From Sporosarcina koreensis (lineage in GTDB: Bacteria > Bacillota > Bacilli > Bacillales_A > Planococcaceae): DNA of 64,000 nt. The notes under the pieces were generated by a model, which was not told the origin of the DNA, did no database searches, and was given only the letters and a program-made list of their open reading frames with translations. Shown in pieces: positions 57,561-64,000 of this stretch; the first letter of the stretch is position 1, and each line of letters starts with the position of its first letter. The position numbers and the translations under genes were made by a program. The stretch spans positions 1 through 64,000 of the forward strand of contig NZ_LQYA01000003.1 of NCBI RefSeq assembly GCF_001531445.1, written 5' to 3'.

Positions 57561-60008
57561 ATGATGTTCAATCGTTTTACACAGCGGGCACAAAAAGTCC
57601 TGCAACTTGCACAAGAAGAAGCGATCAGACTGAAACATGAATCCATCGGCACCGAGCATATTTTATTGGGACTCATACGGGAAGGCGGAGGCATCGCTGC
57701 GAAGGCATTGGAAGCGATCGACGTCAGTTTCGATACGATTGAAAAAGGAGTGGAAAGCCTCGTCGGTTCCGGATCGAAGGAAGTGGGACCGATTGTCCAT
57801 TACACGCCGAGAGCGAAAAAGGTCATCGAGCTGTCCGTCGATGAATCGCGAAAGCTCGGCCATTCCTATATCGGGACGGAGCATATTCTGTTGGCGCTCA
57901 TCCGCGAAGGGGAAGGGGTTGCTGCACGCGTATTGAATAATGCTGGAGTCAGCTTGAATCGCGCTAGGCAGCAAGTGCTCCAATTGCTTGGAAGCAATGA
58001 CAGCTCCGTCGGCAACCAAGGCACATCATCATCCGCCTCCACACCGACGCTCGACAGCCTCGCCCGTGATTTGACGGAAGTGGCGCGTGAAGGGACACTT
58101 GACCCGGTCATCGGGCGCAGCAAGGAAATCACACGTGTCATCGAAGTATTGGCGCGCCGCACGAAAAACAATCCTGTTTTGATCGGTGAGCCGGGTGTCG
58201 GTAAAACCGCAATTGCGGAAGGGCTTGCGCTTCAAATCGTCAATAATGAAGTTCCTGAAATACTGCGCGATAAACGCGTCATGACATTAGATATGGGAAC
58301 GGTCGTTGCGGGTACGAAATACCGCGGCGAATTCGAGGACCGCATGAAGAAAGTGATGGAGGAAATCCGTCAAGCCGGCAATATCATTCTATTCATTGAT
58401 GAATTGCATACGTTGATCGGTGCTGGTGGAGCTGAAGGGGCGATCGACGCATCCAATATTCTGAAGCCATCCCTAGCACGAGGTGAATTGCAATGTATCG
58501 GGGCTACGACGCTTGATGAATACCGTAAATATATTGAAAAGGACGCAGCGCTTGAAAGACGTTTCCAGCCGATCCAAGTCGATGAACCGACTGTAGAAGA
58601 AACGATCTTAATCATCAAAGGCTTGCGCGATCGATATGAAGCGCATCACCGTGTGAAAATTACGGATGAAGCGATCGATGCTGCTGCGAAAATGTCGGAC
58701 CGATACATTTCGGACCGCTTCCTGCCGGATAAAGCCATCGACTTGATCGATGAAGCAGGATCGAAAGTACGTCTCCGTTCGTATACGACACCTCCGAATT
58801 TGAAAGAGCTTGAAGCGAAGCTCGAGGCAATCCGCCACGAAAAGAATGCCGCGGTGCAAAGTCAGGAATTCGAAAAGGCAGCTTCATTCCGCGATAAAGA
58901 GCAGAAAATGAAAGAAGAGCTTGAAAAGACGAAAACGGAATGGAAAGAGAAGCAAGGGAAAAAGGAATCGGAAGTGACAGTGAATGATATTGCGGAAGTC
59001 GTCGCAATGTGGACGGGAGTTCCGGTCGCGAAAATCGCCGAGACGGAAACCGCCAAGCTGTTGAATATGGAAGAACTTCTGCATGAACGTGTCATCGGAC
59101 AGAAGGAAGCCGTAACAGCCATTTCAAGGGCGATTCGAAGAGCCCGCGCCGGATTGAAGGATCCGAAGCGCCCGATCGGCTCATTCATTTTCCTTGGGCC
59201 GACGGGTGTCGGTAAAACTGAGCTTGCGCGAGCCCTTGCAGAGGCGATGTTCGGTGATGAAGATGCGATGATCCGCATTGATATGTCCGAGTATATGGAG
59301 AAGCATGCGACGTCACGACTCGTCGGTTCGCCTCCGGGATATGTCGGTTATGACGAAGGTGGTCAGCTGACTGAAAAAGTCCGTAGAAAACCATATTCGG
59401 TCGTCCTGTTGGATGAAATCGAAAAAGCGCATCCTGATGTCTTCAATATTCTATTGCAAGTGCTTGAGGATGGAAGATTGACGGATTCCAAAGGACGCAC
59501 GGTCGATTTCCGCAACACGGTCGTCATCATGACTTCGAACGTCGGTGCGGAAACACTGAAACAGAACCGTTATGTCGGTTTCAATCTGCAAGACGGCGAA
59601 CGCGATTATGAAGGCATGAAATCGACAATGCTGGATGCATTGAAAAAAGCGTTCCGTCCGGAGTTCCTCAACCGTGTGGATGAAATGATCGTCTTCCACT
59701 CCCTAGAGAAGGAACACTTACGTGAAATCGTCACCCTTATGTCGAACGAGTTGACGAAGCGTCTTGCAGAGCAGGATATTACACTCGAGTTGACAGATGC
59801 TGCTAAATTGAAAATCTCCGAAGAAGGTTATGATCCTGATTACGGTGCACGTCCGTTGCGCCGGGCTTTGCAGAAGCATGTGGAAGACCGCTTATCGGAG
59901 GAGTTGTTGAGCGGGACCGTTCTGACGGGCGGAAAAGTCATTGTCGATGTAGAGGATGGCGAGTTCGTCGTCAAGACAGACCGCGTTCCAGTGGCAGAAA
60001 ATCAATAA
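57561..60008 (+). CDS. clpC: AAA+ unfoldase ClpC
   Basis: The 815-residue protein has two Clp-N repeats (residues 3-150), AAA-1 with Walker [10 protein letters not shown], and a UVR-containing middle region ([34 protein letters not shown]) that docks adaptors such as MecA and McsB. AAA-2 has Walker [10 protein letters not shown] and a C-terminal ClpP loop region. It starts [14 protein letters not shown] as in B. subtilis (ATG 57561), though ATG 57555 is also possible behind AAGGAG. ClpC unfolds arginine-phosphorylated or adaptor-delivered proteins for ClpP. Confidence 0.97.
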   Translation: MMFNRFTQRAQKVLQLAQEEAIRLKHESIGTEHILLGLIREGGGIAAKALEAIDVSFDTIEKGVESLVGSGSKEVGPIVHYTPRAKKVIELSVDESRKLGHSYIGTEHILLALIREGEGVAARVLNNAGVSLNRARQQVLQLLGSNDSSVGNQGTSSSASTPTLDSLARDLTEVAREGTLDPVIGRSKEITRVIEVLARRTKNNPVLIGEPGVGKTAIAEGLALQIVNNEVPEILRDKRVMTLDMGTVVAGTKYRGEFEDRMKKVMEEIRQAGNIILFIDELHTLIGAGGAEGAIDASNILKPSLARGELQCIGATTLDEYRKYIEKDAALERRFQPIQVDEPTVEETILIIKGLRDRYEAHHRVKITDEAIDAAAKMSDRYISDRFLPDKAIDLIDEAGSKVRLRSYTTPPNLKELEAKLEAIRHEKNAAVQSQEFEKAASFRDKEQKMKEELEKTKTEWKEKQGKKESEVTVNDIAEVVAMWTGVPVAKIAETETAKLLNMEELLHERVIGQKEAVTAISRAIRRARAGLKDPKRPIGSFIFLGPTGVGKTELARALAEAMFGDEDAMIRIDMSEYMEKHATSRLVGSPPGYVGYDEGGQLTEKVRRKPYSVVLLDEIEKAHPDVFNILLQVLEDGRLTDSKGRTVDFRNTVVIMTSNVGAETLKQNRYVGFNLQDGERDYEGMKSTMLDALKKAFRPEFLNRVDEMIVFHSLEKEHLREIVTLMSNELTKRLAEQDITLELTDAAKLKISEEGYDPDYGARPLRRALQKHVEDRLSEELLSGTVLTGGKVIVDVEDGEFVVKTDRVPVAENQ

Positions 60009-60011
60009 TAG

Positions 60012-60060
60012 GATGGCCCTCCCGTAGAGTTCGCTATCTACGGGGAAGGGCTGTCTTTTC
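60012..60060 (+). terminator. Terminator after clpC
   Basis: GCCCT-CCCGTAGA pairs with TCTACGG-AGGGC, followed by TGTCTTTTC. It separates the heat-shock operon from radA, perhaps incompletely. Confidence 0.75.
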
Positions 60061-60076
60061 ATATATGGAGGTATAT

Positions 60077-61447
60077 ATGGCAAAACGGAAAACGAAATTC
60101 ATGTGCAGGGACTGTGGTTATGAATCGCCGAAATGGATGGGGAGATGCCCTGGCTGCGGCGAATGGAACACGATGGATGAGGAAGTCGAAATCGTAAGCA
60201 AAGGTCCGCGCGGTGCTTTTCAGCATACCGAAACTGTTCAGCAGAAAGCGATGCCGATCAGCTCGATTGCAACCACTGAGGAGCCGCGAGTCAAAACAGA
60301 GCTCGGGGAATTGAATCGGGTGCTCGGCGGGGGAATCGTCCCAGGTTCGCTTATGTTGATCGGTGGAGATCCGGGTATAGGTAAATCGACGCTCCTGCTG
60401 CAAGTGTCTTCCCTTCTGGCGAATCAAAAGCAACGCGTCCTTTACATATCCGGCGAGGAATCTATCAGACAGACGAAACTTCGCGCCGAACGTCTAGGTG
60501 TTGCGTCAGATGAGCTTTATATTTATGCAGAGACGGATCTTGCGAAAATACATGAAACGATCAATGAGGTGCAACCGAAATTTGTCATTGCCGACTCGAT
60601 CCAGACGATTCACCATCCCGAAGTGACTTCTGCGCCGGGCAGTGTTTCTCAAGTGCGGGAATGTACGGCTGAGCTGATGCGTATCGCGAAGACACAAAAT
60701 ATCGCCATTTTCATCGTCGGCCATGTGACGAAAGACGGACAAATAGCAGGTCCGCGCCTTCTCGAGCATATGGTGGATACTGTCCTGTATTTTGAAGGGG
60801 AGCGTCATCATACGTACCGGATCTTGCGCAGTGTGAAGAACCGCTTTGGCTCGACGAATGAAATCGCGATCTTTGAAATGCTGCAATCCGGTTTGAAGGA
60901 AGTTTTGAACCCGTCCGAGCTGTTCCTGCGAGAAAGATCCCAGGGCGGTGCGGGCTCGACTGTCGTTGCCTCGATGGAAGGGACCCGCCCGATCCTCGTC
61001 GAAATCCAGGCGCTTGTGACACCGTCGAGTTTCAATTACCCGAAGCGGATGGCGACCGGGATCGATCAGAACCGCGTCTCCCTGCTGATGGCCGTCCTTG
61101 AAAAACGGATGGGGATGCTGCTGCAAGCGCAGGATGCCTACATTAAGGTCGCTGGCGGCGTCAAGCTTGATGAGCCAGCAATCGATTTGGCGGTCCTTGT
61201 CAGCATTGTTTCAAGTTACCGGGATGCGGCTGCTGGGGCTACCGACTGCTTCATCGGTGAAGTGGGGTTGACGGGCGAAGTGCGCCGTGTTTCCCGCATT
61301 GAACAGCGAGTTACGGAGGCTGCGAAACTCGGGTTCGATAAAGTTGTAATCCCGTCATCGAATATCGGTGGATGGGATTTTCCGGAAGGGATTCAAGTCG
61401 TTGGTGTCGAAACGATAAGTGAAGCATTAAACATTGCATTTTCGTAA
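60077..61447 (+). CDS. radA: DNA repair protein RadA (Sms)
   Basis: The 456-residue protein begins with a zinc finger, [22 protein letters not shown] RecA-like domain follows with Walker [15 protein letters not shown], Walker B-like [11 protein letters not shown], and the family motif KNRFGSTNE. The C-terminal third is the inactive Lon-protease-like domain. RadA acts in branch migration during recombination and in transformation. ATG 60077 follows GGAGGTATAT. The position after clpC is the standard Bacillaceae order. Confidence 0.97.
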   Translation: MAKRKTKFMCRDCGYESPKWMGRCPGCGEWNTMDEEVEIVSKGPRGAFQHTETVQQKAMPISSIATTEEPRVKTELGELNRVLGGGIVPGSLMLIGGDPGIGKSTLLLQVSSLLANQKQRVLYISGEESIRQTKLRAERLGVASDELYIYAETDLAKIHETINEVQPKFVIADSIQTIHHPEVTSAPGSVSQVRECTAELMRIAKTQNIAIFIVGHVTKDGQIAGPRLLEHMVDTVLYFEGERHHTYRILRSVKNRFGSTNEIAIFEMLQSGLKEVLNPSELFLRERSQGGAGSTVVASMEGTRPILVEIQALVTPSSFNYPKRMATGIDQNRVSLLMAVLEKRMGMLLQAQDAYIKVAGGVKLDEPAIDLAVLVSIVSSYRDAAAGATDCFIGEVGLTGEVRRVSRIEQRVTEAAKLGFDKVVIPSSNIGGWDFPEGIQVVGVETISEALNIAFS

Positions 61448-61449
61448 AA

Positions 61450-61495
61450 AGAGATGGGACTTTGATAGGAAGTCCCATACTCCTGATTTTAAAAT
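61450..61495 (+). terminator. Possible terminator after radA
   Basis: ATGGGACTT pairs with AAGTCCCAT over seven bases. The following ACTCCTGATTTT is only a poor T run, so partial termination is likely. Confidence 0.45.
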
Positions 61496-61621
61496 GCAAG
61501 GAACTTCACGAGCTTTTTTGTGTCCTATACTTATTGGGAAAACATTGAGGTTGATGGCTCAGAAAGGCGAAGGATATGGAAAACGTGTATAGTTATCAAT
61601 AACGAAATGGAGGTGTTGTAC

Positions 61622-62725
61622 ATGTTGAAAAGAGTAGTTCAAATCGGACTGCTGCTGATCGGGGGAACGCTCGGCGTATTATTTTTACCGTATTTATTCA
61701 CTTTATCTTCCTTTACTTCAAAGCCGATGGTTGATAATCCTTACGTAGCTGCTGTCCTTGGTGCGCTTCTTTTATATCTGTTGAGTCTTTTCATTGCGGA
61801 TCCGATCGTGAATTTCATTAAATGGATGGAAGACCGTCTGTTGAAGGCGCCGATTTTTGATTTATTGTTTGGGACGATCGGTCTGATGGTCGGGTTAGTT
61901 GTTGCCTTTCTTGCCAGTTTCGGATTAAGTGCTCTAGAAATTCCGTTCATCACATCGATTATGCCAGTGGTGCTTTCTATTCTTCTTGGATACCTTGGGT
62001 TTCAGGTTGGTTCAAAGAAACGTGATGAATTTTCAACCGCCGTTTTTGCGGCGCGGAACAGTAATCTGAAAAAGAAAGATGGCGGGGAAGCTGCGGTACA
62101 GCCGGATACCAAGCTCCATAAAATTTTGGATACGAGTGTTATTATTGATGGAAGGATTGCGGACATATCGTCAACGGGATTTCTCGAGGGTCTTCTCGTC
62201 GTCCCGCAATTCGTATTGACGGAGCTGCAGCATATTGCTGATTCGTCCGATTCATTGAAACGTACAAAAGGACGGCGTGGGCTTGATGTCCTCAAGCGTT
62301 TACAAACGGATGACGGACCGAGTATTTTGATCACCGACGAGGATTTCGCAGACGTTGCGGAAGTTGACCTGAAGCTTGTTCGTCTAGCGAAAAGCATGAA
62401 TGGCCAGGTTGTGACAAATGATTTCAATTTGAATAAAGTGGCGGATCTGCACGGTGTAGCGGTATTGAACATTAATGATCTGGCAAATGCCGTGAAGCCT
62501 GTCGTCATCCCTGGCGAGGAGATGCATGTCGTCGTTATCAAGGATGGCAAGGAGCATAATCAGGGAGTCGCCTATTTGGATGATGGGACGATGATTGTTA
62601 TCGAGGATGGCAGAATGCATATCGGCAATGCGATCGATGTTGTCGTTACGAGCGTTTTGCAGACTTCCGCAGGACGGATGATCTTCGCGAAGCCGAAGAA
62701 CGGCAAAACTGCAAAGACGCACTGA
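61622..62725 (+). CDS. yacL: Membrane PIN/TRAM domain protein (YacL)
   Basis: The 367-residue protein has four membrane helices in residues 1-120, then a PIN nuclease-like domain (KILDTSVIIDGRIADISSTGFLEG, VVTNDFNLNKVA). A C-terminal TRAM domain (about residues 300-360: EMHVVVIKDGKEHNQGVAYLDDGTMIVIEDG) probably binds RNA. The PIN acidic residues (Asp in DTSVIIDGR, Asp in TNDFN) are retained, so nuclease activity is plausible, but the role is not established. ATG 61622 follows GGAGGTGT. Conserved place between radA and ispD. Confidence 0.94.
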   Translation: MLKRVVQIGLLLIGGTLGVLFLPYLFTLSSFTSKPMVDNPYVAAVLGALLLYLLSLFIADPIVNFIKWMEDRLLKAPIFDLLFGTIGLMVGLVVAFLASFGLSALEIPFITSIMPVVLSILLGYLGFQVGSKKRDEFSTAVFAARNSNLKKKDGGEAAVQPDTKLHKILDTSVIIDGRIADISSTGFLEGLLVVPQFVLTELQHIADSSDSLKRTKGRRGLDVLKRLQTDDGPSILITDEDFADVAEVDLKLVRLAKSMNGQVVTNDFNLNKVADLHGVAVLNINDLANAVKPVVIPGEEMHVVVIKDGKEHNQGVAYLDDGTMIVIEDGRMHIGNAIDVVVTSVLQTSAGRMIFAKPKNGKTAKTH

Positions 62726-62747
62726 AGTGGAAAGTTGAGGAACGATG

Positions 62748-63446
62748 ATGAAGACATATACAGTGATGCTCCCTGCAGCGGGAAGCGGCCGACGGATGGG
62801 GGCTGGGTTCAACAAGCTGTTTTTGGAGATGGCGGGCAAGCCGATCCTCATCCACACATTGGATGTGTTCGAACAGGATCCTGCATGCTCGGGAATGATT
62901 CTTTCTGTTAAAGAGGAGGAAAAGCGTCAAATCGAAGCAATGCTGGAGCGTTTCGGCATTACGAAAGTCGCTGCACTCGTCGAAGGCGGGGCAGAGCGGC
63001 AGCAAAGCGTCTTGGCGTGCATAAGGGCGCATCAGTCGGAAGGGATTGTCCTTGTTCATGATGCGGCGAGGCCTTTCATCAACCGGCGTGTCATCGCTGA
63101 GCTTGTCGACGTTGCGTACAAGCACGGTGCCGCAATCGCGGGCGTCCAAGTGAAGGATACGATGAAGTATGCGCCTGGCGGCATCGTCGAGGAGACGGTG
63201 GACCGATCGAAACTTTGGGCGATCCAGACACCGCAAGCATTCCGCTATGACCTTTTGAAGGAAGCGTCCATGAAAGCTGAAGCCGATGGGTTCCTTGGAA
63301 CGGATGAATCAATGATCGTCGAACGGCTGGGGTATGTAGTAAGAGTAGTGGAGAGTACGTATGATAATGTAAAAATGACGACGAAGGAGGATCTCCTGTT
63401 TGGAGAGGTCCTCTTGAAACAGAGACGGCAGGAGGATTTCCAATGA
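62748..63446 (+). CDS. ispD: 2-C-methyl-D-erythritol 4-phosphate cytidylyltransferase
   Basis: The 232-residue enzyme shows the CTP-binding loop [36 protein letters not shown], and [15 protein letters not shown]. The conserved Lys of VKDTMKYA and [17 protein letters not shown] also match IspD. It makes CDP-ME in the MEP isoprenoid pathway. Starts at ATG 62748 (or 62745) after TGAGG. It overlaps ispF by four bases, so the two pathway enzymes are translated in a coupled way. Confidence 0.97.
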   Translation: MKTYTVMLPAAGSGRRMGAGFNKLFLEMAGKPILIHTLDVFEQDPACSGMILSVKEEEKRQIEAMLERFGITKVAALVEGGAERQQSVLACIRAHQSEGIVLVHDAARPFINRRVIAELVDVAYKHGAAIAGVQVKDTMKYAPGGIVEETVDRSKLWAIQTPQAFRYDLLKEASMKAEADGFLGTDESMIVERLGYVVRVVESTYDNVKMTTKEDLLFGEVLLKQRRQEDFQ

Positions 63447-63919
63447 TTCGTATAGGACAAGGGTTTGATGTACATCAGTTTGAGGAAGGGCGACCATTGA
63501 TTATCGGCGGCATTACGATTCCCCACGATAAAGGCTTGACAGGGCATTCCGATGCGGATGTTCTATTGCATACAGTGACCGACGCTGCGCTGGGCGCAAT
63601 CGGGGAAGGAGATATCGGCAGACATTTCCCTGACACGGATGACGCTTTCAAAGATGCGGATTCCGCGGTCCTTCTTCAAAAAGTATGGGAGATCGTAGAA
63701 TCAAAAGGCTATCGTTTAGGAAATGTCGATTGTACGATTATGGCGCAAAGGCCGAAGATGGCGCCACATATCGAAACGATCCGCGCCCGCATCGCGGAAT
63801 TGCTGAAGGCGGACGTATCCCAAGTGAATGTCAAGGCGACGACGACCGAAAAACTTGGATTCGTCGGCAGAGAAGAAGGAATCGCATCGATGGCCACTAT
63901 TCTTCTTCTGAAAGATTGA
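63443..63919 (+). CDS. ispF: 2-C-methyl-D-erythritol 2,4-cyclodiphosphate synthase
   Basis: The 158-residue enzyme begins [23 protein letters not shown], where the Asp and His bind zinc. [33 protein letters not shown] and the C-terminal [20 protein letters not shown] complete the family signature. Next step but one after IspD in the MEP pathway (IspE is elsewhere). ATG 63443 lies inside the ispD stop. Confidence 0.97.
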   Translation: MIRIGQGFDVHQFEEGRPLIIGGITIPHDKGLTGHSDADVLLHTVTDAALGAIGEGDIGRHFPDTDDAFKDADSAVLLQKVWEIVESKGYRLGNVDCTIMAQRPKMAPHIETIRARIAELLKADVSQVNVKATTTEKLGFVGREEGIASMATILLLKD

Positions 63920-63988
63920 GCCCTTTCAAATTAAACGCGTCAGTGATAAAATGACACTTGAATTAATCAAGAACGGAGATGCACTCAA

Positions 63989-64000
63989 ATGACAACAGAA
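63989..64000 (+). CDS. gltX: Start of a gene cut by the window edge, probably glutamyl-tRNA synthetase
   Basis: ATG 63989 opens MTTE with ACGGAGA eight bases before it. Only four codons are in the window. The assignment rests on gene order: gltX follows ispF in Bacillaceae. Nothing in the four residues proves it. Confidence 0.5.

Overview
The window reads as chromosomal DNA of an endospore-forming, low-to-mid GC Bacillota of the Bacillaceae/Planococcaceae type; Sporosarcina-like is my best guess, from recall and not from a search. The evidence is the canonical ctsR-mcsA-mcsB-clpC-radA-yacL-ispD-ispF-(gltX) block at the right end, spore coat genes (a CotH kinase divergent from a CotG-like substrate, and a CotD-like protein), a probable gamma-type SASP, strong AGGAGG ribosome sites with frequent TTG/GTG starts, and a SAM-I riboswitch in front of methionine genes. 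I saw no rRNA, tRNA, insertion sequence or CRISPR array.

Layout. 1-3.4 kb: the end of a coiled-coil repeat protein, a short CotG-like paralog, UPF0180, a VOC protein and SelO. 3.4-7.1 kb: a HicA-type toxin with a Phd-like antitoxin, then a stripped prophage remnant (ImmA-like peptidase, Xre repressor with palindromic operators, late-regulator-like protein, BhlA-type holin, amidase with two SPOR repeats). 7.1-20.2 kb: oxidoreductase, nitrilase/GNAT cluster, cotH/cotG, PgeF, PadR-DUF2812, an ECF sigma/anti-sigma pair, an SDR dehydrogenase, hydrolases and a phosphatase. 20.2-22.2 kb: an ABC-F gene behind an elaborate leader with a 49-codon leader peptide, an intrinsic terminator and a sequestered ribosome site. 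22.5-27.5 kb: DUF3238 protein, esterase, membrane protein and a two-component system. 27.6-37.2 kb: a divergent peptide/amide uptake and hydrolysis island (binding protein, M19 dipeptidase, class I amidotransferase-type hydrolase | asparaginase, two permeases, a fused double ATPase, a regulator-like protein). 37.3-44.3 kb: a REP-like palindrome, HtrA, aldehyde dehydrogenase plus DUF779, an SLH-anchored SGNH hydrolase, a DCC protein and a CotD-like coat protein. 44.5-50.1 kb: metH and its homocysteine methyltransferase/MTHFR partner under a SAM-I riboswitch. 50.2-54.7 kb: bioY-bioB under a probable BirA operator, and two unknown membrane proteins. 55.2-64 kb: the CtsR heat-shock operon, with CtsR sites before both ctsR and clpC, running into radA and isoprenoid genes.

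The most unusual signal is not a gene. At least eight intergenic stretches carry arrays whose unit length is exactly 20 or 21 bp. Each unit has a short conserved core (TTTATG-type or TTATC-type, on either strand) and a roughly 8-10 base variable part. The spacing is rigid although the spacers differ. Arrays lie almost only between transcription units; one lies between the SAM-I riboswitch and the gene it controls. I know of no description of this family. The other two best leads are the ABC-F leader attenuator and the CotH/CotG pair, in which the repeat chemistry has changed from Lys/Ser to Arg/Ser/Thr while the 13-residue period is retained.
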